NCBI RefSeq assembly: GCF_014635665.1
Contig: NZ_BMDG01000003.1
Location: 364,985-428,984 of the forward strand
DNA: 64,000 nt
Direction: 5' to 3'
DNA from: Isoptericola cucumis
GTDB lineage: Bacteria > Actinomycetota > Actinomycetes > Actinomycetales > Cellulomonadaceae
The notes beneath the pieces were generated by a model, which was given only the letters and a program-made list of their open reading frames with translations, ran no database searches and was not told the DNA's origin. Positions within the stretch are counted from its first letter, which is position 1; every line of letters starts with the position of its first letter. Below, piece after piece: positions 53,258 to 61,831 of the stretch. A program made the translations under genes and the position numbers.

Positions 53258-54649
53258 TCAGCCCTCGTCGAGGTCGGCGAGGGCTGACTCGATCGCGCGG
53301 TGGAAGGTGGGGTAGGCGTAGATCATCCGGCGCAGCTGCGCCGTCGGCACCTGGGCGTGCACGGCGAGCGTGAGCACGGCGAGGATCTCGCCCGCCGCCG
53401 GCCCGGCGGCCGTGGCGCCGACCAGCACGCCCCGGTCGGCGTCCTCCACCAGCTTGATCAGCCCCTCGTTGCCCGGGCCGTGCACGAACCCGCGCGACGA
53501 CGCCGCCAGGTCGGTGACCCCGGTGCGCACCGTGAGGCCGGCGTCGCGGGCGGCGGCCTCGGTGAGGCCCACGGCGCCGACCTCCGGGTCGGTGAACGTC
53601 ACGTGCGGCACGGCCCGGTAGTCGGCGCGCTCGTCGCCGTCGCCCAGGATGTCCGCGACGGCGATCCTCGCCTGGTACATCGACACGTGCGTGAACGCGC
53701 CGTGGCCCGTGGCGTCGCCGATCGCCCAGACGCCGTCGGCGGCGCGCAGGCGGTCGTCGACGGTGATGGTGCGGGCGTGCTCGTCGAGCCCGACGGACGC
53801 GACGCCGAGGGCGGCGAGGTCGGTGCGCCGGCCGGTGGAGATCAGCAGGCGCTCGGACGTGACCTGCGTGCCGTCGTCGAGGTGCACGACGAAGGACCCG
53901 TCGTCGTACGACACGCGCCGGGCGCTCGTGCCGGTGCGCACGCCGATGCCCTCGGCGGCGAACCGCGCCGCCACCAGGTCGCTCGCCTCGGGCTCGTCGG
54001 CGGCCACGAGCCGCTCGCCCGCCTCGATCACCTCGACCGCCGTGCCGAACCTCGCGAAGACCTGGGCGAGCTCGCAGCCGATCGCCCCTCCGCCCAGCAC
54101 GGTCAGCGAGGCGGGCGCCTCGGCGGCCTCGACGGCCTCCCGGTTCGTCCAGTACGGCGTGCCGGCCAGGCCGTCGATCGGCGGCACGAGCGGTTCCGTG
54201 CCGGGGTTGAGGACGACGGCGCGGCGCGCCTGGAGCCGGCGCTCGCCGTCGGCGGTCGTCACGACGACCTCGCCCGGTCCGGCCAGCCGCCCGCGACCGC
54301 GGACCAGCCGGCCTCCGGCGGACTCGAGGCGCTCGACGGCCGCGGTGTCGTCCCAGCCGGTGGTCGCCTCGTCGCGGATCCGGCGTGCCACGGGCTCCCA
54401 GTCGGGGTGGACGTCGGCCCGCCCGGCGATCGTCGCGACGCGGCGCGCCTCGGCGAGCGCGTCGGCGGCGCGCACCATCATCTTGGTCGGGATGCAGCCG
54501 TAGTAGGGGCACTCGCCGCCCACGAGCCGCGCCTCCACCGCCACGACGTCCAGCCCTGCGCGGGCGAGCCGGGCGGCGGCGTCCTCGCCGCCGGGGCCCG
54601 TCCCGATCACCACCACGTCCACCGGCTCGACAGGTGTCTCGGTCGTCAT
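53258..54649 (-). CDS. NAD(P)/FAD pyridine nucleotide-disulfide reductase (MerA/Lpd fold)
   Basis: 463 residues. FAD motif 'VVVIGTGPGGEDAAARLARA', redox pair Cys47-x4-Cys52 in 'GGECPYYGCIPTK', NAD motif 'TVLGGGAIGCELAQVFARFG', FAD C-end 'GVWAIGDATGHGAFTHV'. The C-terminal motif is 'IYAYPTFHRAI': Tyr sits where the catalytic His of glutathione reductase or lipoamide dehydrogenase is expected, so the substrate may be different. A strong GGAGGAG lies before ATG 54649; an upstream extension lacks support. Confidence 0.88.
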   Translation of the reverse strand: MTTETPVEPVDVVVIGTGPGGEDAAARLARAGLDVVAVEARLVGGECPYYGCIPTKMMVRAADALAEARRVATIAGRADVHPDWEPVARRIRDEATTGWDDTAAVERLESAGGRLVRGRGRLAGPGEVVVTTADGERRLQARRAVVLNPGTEPLVPPIDGLAGTPYWTNREAVEAAEAPASLTVLGGGAIGCELAQVFARFGTAVEVIEAGERLVAADEPEASDLVAARFAAEGIGVRTGTSARRVSYDDGSFVVHLDDGTQVTSERLLISTGRRTDLAALGVASVGLDEHARTITVDDRLRAADGVWAIGDATGHGAFTHVSMYQARIAVADILGDGDERADYRAVPHVTFTDPEVGAVGLTEAAARDAGLTVRTGVTDLAASSRGFVHGPGNEGLIKLVEDADRGVLVGATAAGPAAGEILAVLTLAVHAQVPTAQLRRMIYAYPTFHRAIESALADLDEG

Positions 54650-54762
54650 CGCTCCTCCGTCGCGTGCTCGAGGTCCTGGCCGCGTGGGCGACCAGGGCCA
54701 GCGCACCACAACGGCGCCGGCGACGCCCGTCGAACCCCCCCGCGGTCTGGCACGCTGTGGCG

Positions 54763-55422
54763 ATGGAGCTGCTCGCCGCCGGCCGCGACGCGGACGTCTT
54801 CGCCCTCGACGACGACCGGGTGCTGCGGCGCTACCGCGACGGCCGCCCGGCCGCCCCGGACGCCGACCTGCTCTCGGCCGTCGTGGCGTCGGGGTTCCCC
54901 GCTCCCGCCGTCCTCGGCGTCGAGGGCGCGGACCTCGTGCTCGAACGGCTGGACGGGCCGTCGCTCGGGAGCGCCGTGTTCGACGGCGGTCACGACGCGG
55001 CGGCCGGCGGGGTCCTCCTGGCCGACCTGCACTCGCGGCTGCACGCGCTGCCGTGGGAGGGCGGCACGCTGCTGCACCTCGACCTGCACCCGTTCAACGT
55101 GGTCCTCGCCCGGCGCGGGCCGGTGGTGATCGACTGGACCGACGCGCGCCCCGGGCCCGCGGGGCTCGACGTCGCGATGACGGCGCTCGTCTGCGCGCAG
55201 GCGGCCCTCTCGCCGGACGCCACCCCGCTGCGGGACCTGCCGGCGGGGGCCGCCTTCCGGGCGACGTCGACGATGCTCGCGTCGTTCGTCGCCGCCGCGG
55301 GGTCGGACTACCTCGACCACCTGGACGAGGCTCTCGCCTTGCGCCGCGCCAACCCGATGATGACGGGCGACGAGCTCGCACGGCTGGACGAGGCCGTGGC
55401 CCTCGCGTCCCGGCCGGCCTGA
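54763..55422 (+). CDS. Aminoglycoside/choline kinase-like (APH) phosphotransferase
   Basis: 219 residues, a compact APH fold. Catalytic loop 'HLDLHPFNVVL' (Asp107, Asn112) and metal Asp124 in 'VVIDWTDA' are intact; 'LVLERLDGPSL' is the hinge. Members phosphorylate small molecules; resistance cannot be assumed. Length is shorter than classical APH (~260), lacking part of the N-lobe. GTG 54757 in the same frame is an alternative start. Confidence 0.82.
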   Translation: MELLAAGRDADVFALDDDRVLRRYRDGRPAAPDADLLSAVVASGFPAPAVLGVEGADLVLERLDGPSLGSAVFDGGHDAAAGGVLLADLHSRLHALPWEGGTLLHLDLHPFNVVLARRGPVVIDWTDARPGPAGLDVAMTALVCAQAALSPDATPLRDLPAGAAFRATSTMLASFVAAAGSDYLDHLDEALALRRANPMMTGDELARLDEAVALASRPA

Positions 55423-55459
55423 GGCTCGCCGCGTCGGTGGCACGCGGCAGGATGGGCGC

Positions 55460-57271
55460 GTGCACGTCGTCCTCGCCCGTGAGCCCGCCGACCGCGCGCG
55501 GGTCGTCGTCGTGCCGGACGACGGCCCCGCGCCGGAGGTGCGGACGGTCGCGGCCGCCGACCTGCCCGACGTCGTCGCCCGGCTCGAGCCCCGGGTCGAA
55601 TCCCGGTTCGACCCCCAGCACCCGCAGGCCGGCGGGCCCCGCACGCCGCCGCGCTGGACGTGGGACGACACGACCGGCTGGTACCCGCCGCTGCTGGCCG
55701 CCGGGGCGCGGGTGGACCGCGCCCACGACCTGCGCCTCGCGCACCGCATCCTGCGGCACTCCACGCTCGCCGCGGGATCCGACGTCGCGGCGGCGCCGCC
55801 CGGGCCGTGGGACGCGCCGGTCGTGCCCGACGTCGTCGGGCCGGGCGCCGCCGGGGCGCGGGCGCCGCAGCCGGACGCCCTCTTCGACCTGGCCGCGTCC
55901 GCCCCGTCGCCGCGCCGCGGCGTCCCGCCAGGGCCCGCGGGCGAGCCCGTGCCGGACCCGCTGGCCGCGCTGCGCTCGCAGGACGCGGTGGTCGCGTCGG
56001 CCGCCGAGCCCGGGCGCCTGCGGCTGCTGCTCGCCGCGGAGTCGGCGGGCGCCCTGGTCGCCGCGGAGATGCGGCACGCCGGCCTCCCGTGGCGCGCCGA
56101 CGTGCACGGCGCGATCCTCACCGAGGCCCTCGGCCCCCGGCCCGCGGAGGGGCGGCGCCCGGCGCGGCTGGAGCAGCTCGTGGGGCGCATCCGCGACGCC
56201 CTCGACGCCCCGCCGACCCTCAACCCCGACTCCCATCCCGACCTCCTCAAGGCCATGCAGTACGCGGGGGTGGGCGCGAAGAGCCTGCGCAAGTGGGAGC
56301 TGGAGAAGGTCGACCACCCCGTCGTGGAGCCGCTGCTGGAGTACAAGAACCTCTACCGGCTGCTCACCGCCAACGGCTGGCACTGGCTGGACACGTGGGT
56401 GGCGGACGGGCGCTTCCGACCGGAGTACGTCGTGGGCGGGGTGGTGACCGGCCGGTGGGCGTCCAGCGGCGGGGGAGCGCTGCAGCTGCCGAGGGCGGTG
56501 CGCCGCGCCGTGGTCGCCGACCCGGGCTGGTGCCTCGTCGTCGCCGACGCGGCACAGCTCGAGCCGCGGGTCCTGGCGGGCATGTCCGGCGACGAGGCGA
56601 TGGCACGCGCCGGGCGCGACGGCGACCTGTACGCGGGCATCGTCGCGTCGGGTGCCGTCGCCACCCGCGACCTGGCGAAGGTGGGCATGCTCGGCGCGCT
56701 GTACGGCGGGACGACGGGCGCGAGCGGGCAGGTGCTGCCGCGGCTCGCGCGCACCTTCCCGCGGGCGATCGCCCTCGTGGAGGACGCGGCGCGCACGGGG
56801 GAGCGCGGGGGCGTCGTGACCACCCGGCTCGGGCGGAGCTCGCCCGCCCCCGGCAGCGAGTGGGACGCGGCCCAGGCCGGCGCGTTCGACGACGACGCCG
56901 GCGCGGACGCCGCGGCCCGGGCCCGGTCCGCCACCCGGTCCTGGGGGCGGTTCACGCGCAACTTCGTGGTCCAGGGGACGGCGGCCGAGTGGGCGCTGTG
57001 CTGGCTGGCGTCGATCAGGCGGCGGCTGTGGGCGATGGGCGCCGGCGCGGCGGCCGACGGGCTCGCGCCGGCGCCCTTCGCCGACCGGCCGCACCTGGTC
57101 TTCTTCCTGCACGACGAGGTGGTGGTGCACGCGCCCGCGTCCATGGCCGACGAGGTCGCCGCACAGGTGCGCGAGGCCGCGGCCGAGGCGGGGCGGCTGC
57201 TCTTCGGCGACTTCCCGGTGGACTTCCCGCTCACCGTGGCCGCCGTGGACAGCTACGCCGACGCCAAGTGA
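55460..57271 (+). CDS. Second family-A DNA polymerase (bifunctional 3'-5' exonuclease/polymerase type)
   Basis: 603 residues, shorter than PolI. The polymerase half is intact: motif A 'VVADAAQLEPRVLAG' with Asp363 (the usual DYSQIELR is DAAQLEPR), motif B 'KVGMLGALYGGTTG' with Lys407 and Tyr415, motif C 'HDEVVVH' (551-557). The N-terminal ~190 residues are where an exonuclease would sit, but I see no clear DxE motif. Such PolA paralogues occur in actinobacteria and are probably repair enzymes. GTG 55460 is 37 nt after the APH gene, so they may be co-transcribed. Confidence 0.85.
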   Translation: MHVVLAREPADRARVVVVPDDGPAPEVRTVAAADLPDVVARLEPRVESRFDPQHPQAGGPRTPPRWTWDDTTGWYPPLLAAGARVDRAHDLRLAHRILRHSTLAAGSDVAAAPPGPWDAPVVPDVVGPGAAGARAPQPDALFDLAASAPSPRRGVPPGPAGEPVPDPLAALRSQDAVVASAAEPGRLRLLLAAESAGALVAAEMRHAGLPWRADVHGAILTEALGPRPAEGRRPARLEQLVGRIRDALDAPPTLNPDSHPDLLKAMQYAGVGAKSLRKWELEKVDHPVVEPLLEYKNLYRLLTANGWHWLDTWVADGRFRPEYVVGGVVTGRWASSGGGALQLPRAVRRAVVADPGWCLVVADAAQLEPRVLAGMSGDEAMARAGRDGDLYAGIVASGAVATRDLAKVGMLGALYGGTTGASGQVLPRLARTFPRAIALVEDAARTGERGGVVTTRLGRSSPAPGSEWDAAQAGAFDDDAGADAAARARSATRSWGRFTRNFVVQGTAAEWALCWLASIRRRLWAMGAGAAADGLAPAPFADRPHLVFFLHDEVVVHAPASMADEVAAQVREAAAEAGRLLFGDFPVDFPLTVAAVDSYADAK

Positions 57272-57283
57272 TCGCCGGCCCGG

Positions 57284-58972
57284 TCAGCGCCGGCCGTCGA
57301 GCTGCGGGACGTCGCGGCCCTCCGCGGCCCGCCGGACGTGGGACCGGGCGTGCTCGACGGCGTCGTCCAGGGTGTCGAACTGGTGCCTCTCGTGCCGCAG
57401 CCGGTCCAGCACGCCGACCATGGTCAGGAGCCGGAGGTGGCGGCCCTGCACACCCTTGACCAGCACCGTGATCCCCTCGCGCTCGAGGGCGCCGACCAGC
57501 TCGGCCAGCGCACGGGCGCCGGTCGCGTCGACCATGCCCACCTGGGACAGGCGCAGCACGACCACGGCCACGTCGCCCCGCACCGACGCGTCCGTGACCT
57601 CGGTGAGCACGCGCTCCGACGCGCCGAAGAACATGGAGCCGTCGAGGCGGAAGAGCGCGATGCGCTCGTCGCCCGGCTCGGCGGGGCCGGGCAGGGGCTC
57701 ACGATGCACCGACGACGCGCGGGCGACGTGCCGCAGCGCGAAGAACGCAGCCACGACGAGGCCGATCTGCACGGCCTGGATCAGGTCGAACGCGACCGTG
57801 ACGACGGCGGTCACGACGAAGGTGACGGCGTCCGCACGGGTGGAGCCCAGCACGGCGCGGACCGTCCCGGCGCCGACCATCCGGAACGCGGTGACCATGA
57901 GCACCCCGGCCAGCGCGGTGAGCGGGATGCGGGACACGGGTCCGGTGGCGAGGTAGATGACCCCGAGGATGACCAGACCGTGCACGACGGCGGCGAGCCG
58001 CGTGCGCGCGCCGGAGCGCACGTTCACGGCGGTCCGCGCGATGGCGCCGGTGGCGGGCATGCCCCCGAACAGCCCGGAGGCGACCGACGCCATGCCCTGC
58101 CCGACGAGCTCGCGGTCCGGCTGGTAGACGGAGCCCTCGGGCGCCATCGACGCCGCGACCCGGGCGGAGAGGAGCGACTCGATGGCGGCCAGCGCGGCGA
58201 CGGCCAGGGCGGCGCCGGCCAGGTCGCCGAGCGCCGACGCGCTCGCCGTGGGGAGCGTGGGGACGGGCAGCGAGTCGGGCAGCGCGCCGATGCGGTCGAG
58301 CGGTGCGCCGGTCGCCTCGGCGAGGACCGTCGCGACGACGACCGCGACGAGGGACGCCGGCACGGCCGCGGAGAGGCGGGGGAGCGCGAGCATGAGGGCT
58401 GCGACCAGGGCGACGACGGCGAGGGCCCAGGCGGCGGCGCCGGGTCGTGCGGCCGCCTCGCCGACCGAGCGGACCGCGGTGACCAGCGTGTTCCCGCCGA
58501 CGGCGCCGTCGACGCCGACCGTGGCGGGGACCTGTTGCAGGAAGATGATCGCGGCGATGCCGAGCGTGAACCCCTCGACCACCGGCCACGGGATGAAGGT
58601 GACGACGCGCCCGAGCCGCAGCAGGCCCGCGACGAGGACGACCACCCCACCGAGCACGGTCACGAGCGCGACCGACGCGAGCCCGTGCTGGGCGACGATC
58701 GGTGCGAGCACCACGGCCATCGCCCCGGTGGGCCCGGAGACCTGGAACCGGGAGCCACCGAGCACCGCCGCCACCACGCCGGCGATCACGGCGGTGACGA
58801 GCCCGGCGGCGGGCCCGACGCCGGAGCTGACGCCGAACGCGAGGGCGAGCGGCAGGGCGACGACGCCGACGGTCAGCCCCGCGACGAGGTCGGCCCACAT
58901 CGTGCGGGGCCGCAGGTCGTAGTCGTCGCGGCGGGGGAGCAGGTCGCGGACGTCGGGCAGCCGGAGCGTCAT
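57284..58972 (-). CDS. SulP-family anion transporter with STAS domain
   Basis: 562 residues. 10-12 hydrophobic segments (~25-430), with 'MWADLVAGLTVGVVALPLAL' and 'GLFGGMPATGAIARTAVNVR' as SulP signatures, followed by a cytoplasmic STAS domain (~440-545, 'RLSQVGMVDATGARALAELV'). It transports sulfate, bicarbonate or another anion. It starts 4 nt inside the ArsR gene end, so they form one operon controlled by that repressor. Sulfate under metal-type control would be unusual; molybdate or arsenate-like anions are possible. Confidence 0.92.
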   Translation of the reverse strand: MTLRLPDVRDLLPRRDDYDLRPRTMWADLVAGLTVGVVALPLALAFGVSSGVGPAAGLVTAVIAGVVAAVLGGSRFQVSGPTGAMAVVLAPIVAQHGLASVALVTVLGGVVVLVAGLLRLGRVVTFIPWPVVEGFTLGIAAIIFLQQVPATVGVDGAVGGNTLVTAVRSVGEAAARPGAAAWALAVVALVAALMLALPRLSAAVPASLVAVVVATVLAEATGAPLDRIGALPDSLPVPTLPTASASALGDLAGAALAVAALAAIESLLSARVAASMAPEGSVYQPDRELVGQGMASVASGLFGGMPATGAIARTAVNVRSGARTRLAAVVHGLVILGVIYLATGPVSRIPLTALAGVLMVTAFRMVGAGTVRAVLGSTRADAVTFVVTAVVTVAFDLIQAVQIGLVVAAFFALRHVARASSVHREPLPGPAEPGDERIALFRLDGSMFFGASERVLTEVTDASVRGDVAVVVLRLSQVGMVDATGARALAELVGALEREGITVLVKGVQGRHLRLLTMVGVLDRLRHERHQFDTLDDAVEHARSHVRRAAEGRDVPQLDGRR

Positions 58973-59379
58973 CGGGTGGGAGCCCGGGTGCCGGCCGCGT
59001 CGAGCACGGTGCGGGCGCTCGCTCCCGGCAGGGCCGGCAGGTCGCGGGCCGCGGCGAGCCGTTCCGCGTCGGTGTCGCCGGCGAGCCGGTGCAGCAGGAA
59101 GGCGCGGGCGACGACGAGCAGCTCGGCCACGAGCGGCTCGGTGAGCCGGTACTCGACGGCGTTCCCGGCGCGGGTGGACGTCACGACGCCAGCGCGCTTG
59201 AGGACGGCGAGGTGCTGCGAGAGGGCGGACGGCTCGGCGCCGGTGACCTCCTGGAGCCGGGAGACAGGTGCGCTGAGCCCGGGCGCGGCCGCCAGCACCT
59301 CGAGCACCTGGAGGCGCGCCGGGTGCGCGAGGCTCTTGAAGAGCTCGGCCTTGATGCCGTAGAGGGGCCGCGTGTCCAT
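58969..59379 (-). CDS. ArsR-family repressor (SmtB/ArsR fold)
   Basis: 136 residues. Winged HTH 'LFKSLAHPARLQVLEVLAAA', 'EPSALSQHLAVLKRAGVVTS', 'RAGNAVEYRLTEPLVAEL'. No Cys is present, so classic ELCVCDL thiol metal sensing is not possible; anion, metal through His/Asp or redox-independent sensing are alternatives. It precedes and overlaps the SulP gene, and an 18-bp palindrome lies just upstream of its start. Confidence 0.9.
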   Translation of the reverse strand: MDTRPLYGIKAELFKSLAHPARLQVLEVLAAAPGLSAPVSRLQEVTGAEPSALSQHLAVLKRAGVVTSTRAGNAVEYRLTEPLVAELLVVARAFLLHRLAGDTDAERLAAARDLPALPGASARTVLDAAGTRAPTR

Positions 59380-59386
59380 CCAACGA

Positions 59387-59404
59387 CTTTAGCAGATGCT
59401 AAAG
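59387..59404. promoter_or_regulatory. 18-bp palindrome, ArsR operator
   Basis: CTTTAGCA-GA-TGCTAAAG: perfect arms around a 2-bp centre, A+T-rich. It lies 8-25 nt before the ArsR start and 39 nt before the divergent Nif3 gene. Confidence 0.8.
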
Positions 59405-59429
59405 CCAGGATTCCCTGGCGGCGCGCGGT

Positions 59430-59435
59430 TAGGGT
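59430..59435 (+). promoter_or_regulatory. -10 element of the Nif3-like gene (leaderless start)
   Basis: TAGGGT, 7 nt before ATG 59443. Confidence 0.55.
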
Positions 59436-59442
59436 CGTGCGC

Positions 59443-60321
59443 ATGGATTCCCCCGCCACCGGCACGCCCACGCTGGGCGACGTCGTCGCCGTCCTCGACG
59501 AGCTGTACCCGCCGGCGACCGCGGAGGGGTGGGACGCGGTCGGGCTCGTCGCCGGCGACCCCGCCGCACCGGTGCGCAAGGTGCTCTTCGCGGTCGACCC
59601 GGTCGCGGACGTCGTGGACGAGGCGATCTCCTGGGGCGCCGAACTGGTGGTCACGCACCACCCGCTGTTCCTGCGCGGCGTGCACTCGGTGGCGGCCACG
59701 ACCTTCAAGGGGGCCGTGGTGCACCGGCTGCTCGCCGCCGGCTGCGCGCTGCACGTGGCGCACACCAACGCGGACGCGGCACCGCGCGGCGTCGCCGACG
59801 CGCTCGCCGACCTCGTCGGCATCGTCGACCGGCGTCCGCTGGTGGCTCGCGAGGGGGACGACGACCGCGGCATCGGCCGGGTCGGGCGGCTGTCCGGGCC
59901 CACGACGCTCGGGGAGTTCGCCCGGCACGTCGCGGAGGTGCTCCCCGCGACGGCCCAGGGCGTGCGCGTCGCGGGGGACCTGGACGCCCCGGTGACGACG
60001 GCCGCCGTCGTCGGAGGCTCGGGCGACTCCCTGTTCGACGCGGTCCGCGAGGCCGGCGTCGACGTGTACGTCACGGCGGACCTGCGCCACCACCCCGCGT
60101 CGGAGCTGCGCGAGCGCGCGGCGTTCGAGCGCGTCCACGACGGCACGCCGTACCTGGTCGACGTCGCGCACTTCGCGAGCGAGTGGCCCTGGCTCGCCTA
60201 CGCCGCCGAGGACCTCACGGAGCGGCTCCGGGCGCGCGTCCCAGACGGTACGGTGACCACGAGGGTGAGCACCCGGGGCACCGACCCCTGGACCGCGCGG
60301 TTCGCGAGCCCCGGCCGCTGA
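59443..60321 (+). CDS. Nif3-like dinuclear metal centre protein
   Basis: 292 residues. Metal-binding 'LVVTHHPLFLRGVHSV', 'VAHTNADAAPRGVADALADL' and 'LVDVAHFASEWPW' match the Nif3/YbgI family (possibly GTP cyclohydrolase-like; activity unsettled). It precedes a zinc-ribbon protein and a histidine phosphatase in the order seen in many actinobacteria. Confidence 0.9.
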   Translation: MDSPATGTPTLGDVVAVLDELYPPATAEGWDAVGLVAGDPAAPVRKVLFAVDPVADVVDEAISWGAELVVTHHPLFLRGVHSVAATTFKGAVVHRLLAAGCALHVAHTNADAAPRGVADALADLVGIVDRRPLVAREGDDDRGIGRVGRLSGPTTLGEFARHVAEVLPATAQGVRVAGDLDAPVTTAAVVGGSGDSLFDAVREAGVDVYVTADLRHHPASELRERAAFERVHDGTPYLVDVAHFASEWPWLAYAAEDLTERLRARVPDGTVTTRVSTRGTDPWTARFASPGR

Positions 60322-60357
60322 CCCCGAACCACCTGAACTTCACGAGAGGACCCGCCC

Positions 60358-61104
60358 GTGGCCACCGCACCGCCCGAGGACCAGCGCCGACTGCTCGAGG
60401 TCCAGGCCCTCGACACGCGGCTGCAGCAGCTCACGCACCAGCGCCGCTCCCACCCGTCCCTGGCCACGATCGCCGAGCTCGACAAGCGCATCGCCGACCT
60501 GCACGGCTCGCTGGTCGACTCGCGCACGGCCGTGACCGACCTGGAGCGGGAGGTCGCCAAGGCGGAGGCCGACGTCGCGCAGGTGCGCACGCGTGCCGAC
60601 CGCGACCAGCAGAAGCTCGACTCGGGCGCGCTGTCCGCCAAGGACTCGCAGGCTCTGGTGAGCGAGCTCGAGTCGCTGGCCCGGCGCCAGTCGGTCCTCG
60701 AGGACGCCGAGCTCGAGGTGATGGAGCGTCTCGAGGCGCACCAGGGCTCGCTCGCCGAGGTCGAGGCGGCGCACGCCGAGCTCGTGGCCGCCCGGGACGA
60801 GGCCGTGGCCGAGCGCGACGCGGCCTGGGCCGAGATCGACACCACCGGCCGCCAGGTCGCCACCGAGCGCGCCGCGGCGGTCGCGGACCTCGACGCCGGC
60901 CTGGTCACCCTGTACGACCGGCTGCGCGGCCAGCTCGGCGGGACGGGCGCGGCGGCGCTGCGCGGCGGCCGCTGCGAGGGCTGCCGTCTCGAGCTGAACG
61001 CGGGCGACCTGGCCGCGGTGCGGTCGGCCGCGCCCGAGCAGGTCGTGCGCTGCGAGGAGTGCGGTCGGATCCTCGTGCGTCTCGACGACGCCGCCGCGGC
61101 CTGA
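60358..61104 (+). CDS. C4-type zinc-ribbon coiled-coil protein (DUF164/CT398-like)
   Basis: 248 residues. Residues ~10-180 are a long antiparallel coiled coil rich in Ala, Glu, Arg ('LEREVAKAEADVAQVRTRAD', 'ELESLARRQSVLEDAELEVM'). The C-terminus is a zinc ribbon with CxxC pairs 'GGRCEGCRLELN' and 'VVRCEECGRILVR'. Proteins of this type may link to flagellar or RNA-related processes in other phyla; here function is unknown. GAGAGGA precedes GTG 60358. Confidence 0.9.
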   Translation: MATAPPEDQRRLLEVQALDTRLQQLTHQRRSHPSLATIAELDKRIADLHGSLVDSRTAVTDLEREVAKAEADVAQVRTRADRDQQKLDSGALSAKDSQALVSELESLARRQSVLEDAELEVMERLEAHQGSLAEVEAAHAELVAARDEAVAERDAAWAEIDTTGRQVATERAAAVADLDAGLVTLYDRLRGQLGGTGAAALRGGRCEGCRLELNAGDLAAVRSAAPEQVVRCEECGRILVRLDDAAAA

Positions 61105-61808
61105 TGGCCCGGCCCTCCGGGGCGAGCCCGCTCGACACGCAGGCCGTGCGGACGGTGGTCCTCGTCCGGCACGGAGTCACGCCCCTGACCGACGTGCGTG
61201 CCTACTCCGGCGGCGGCGTGCCGGGCCCGTCCCTGACGGCGCACGGCCGCACCCAGGCGGCCCGGGCCGCGGACGCGGTGTTCCGGATCGGCACGGGGCT
61301 GTGGCCCGACCTGCCGCGTGCCGGTTCCCTCGTGGCCTCGCCCATGGTGCGCACGCTCGAGACGGCGGCCGCGGTGGGCCGGCGGATCGGCCAGCACGTG
61401 CGGACCGACGACCGCTTCGCCGAGTGCGTCTTCGGCGAGTGGGAGGGGATGACGCCCGACCGCATCGCCGAGCGCTGGCCGAAGGAGTTCCGCGCCTGGG
61501 CGACCACGGGCACCGCTCCCGCTCCCGGCGGGGAGTCGTACGCGCACGTGGGCGAGCGCGGGTGGGCGGGCCTGCGCGACGTGGTGACCGCCGCGCCGGC
61601 CGCGAGCACGACGGTCGTCGTCGCCCACACGGTGACGATCCGCGCCCTCGTCGGCCGCGCGCTCGACGCGCCACCGGCCACCTGGCCGCGGCTGCGCGTG
61701 CCGCCGTGCTCGCTGACGGTCCTGCGCCTCGGTCCCGCGACGGAGGGTGCGGACGGCGACGTCGGCGTCGCCGAGGTCACCACCGTGGGCTACCCGACCG
61801 ACCGCTAG
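61104..61808 (+). CDS. Histidine phosphatase superfamily protein (MSMEG_4193-like)
   Basis: 234 residues. The 'RTVVLVRHGVTPLTDVRAYS' RHG motif, 'LVASPMVRTLETAAAVGRRI', 'FGEWEGMTPDRI' and the second catalytic His in 'VVVAHTVTIRALVG' form a complete phosphatase site. In mycobacteria the corresponding gene is fused to RNase H (Rv2228c); here no RNase H domain precedes it. ATG overlaps the zinc-ribbon stop. Confidence 0.9.
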   Translation: MARPSGASPLDTQAVRTVVLVRHGVTPLTDVRAYSGGGVPGPSLTAHGRTQAARAADAVFRIGTGLWPDLPRAGSLVASPMVRTLETAAAVGRRIGQHVRTDDRFAECVFGEWEGMTPDRIAERWPKEFRAWATTGTAPAPGGESYAHVGERGWAGLRDVVTAAPAASTTVVVAHTVTIRALVGRALDAPPATWPRLRVPPCSLTVLRLGPATEGADGDVGVAEVTTVGYPTDR

Positions 61809-61831
61809 CGAGGCCGGGCGGTGCGGTGCCC

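Noticed and set aside
54763..55422. Aminoglycoside resistance gene
   Set aside because: The APH-like catalytic motifs alone do not show substrate; the N-lobe is short and there is no resistance context.
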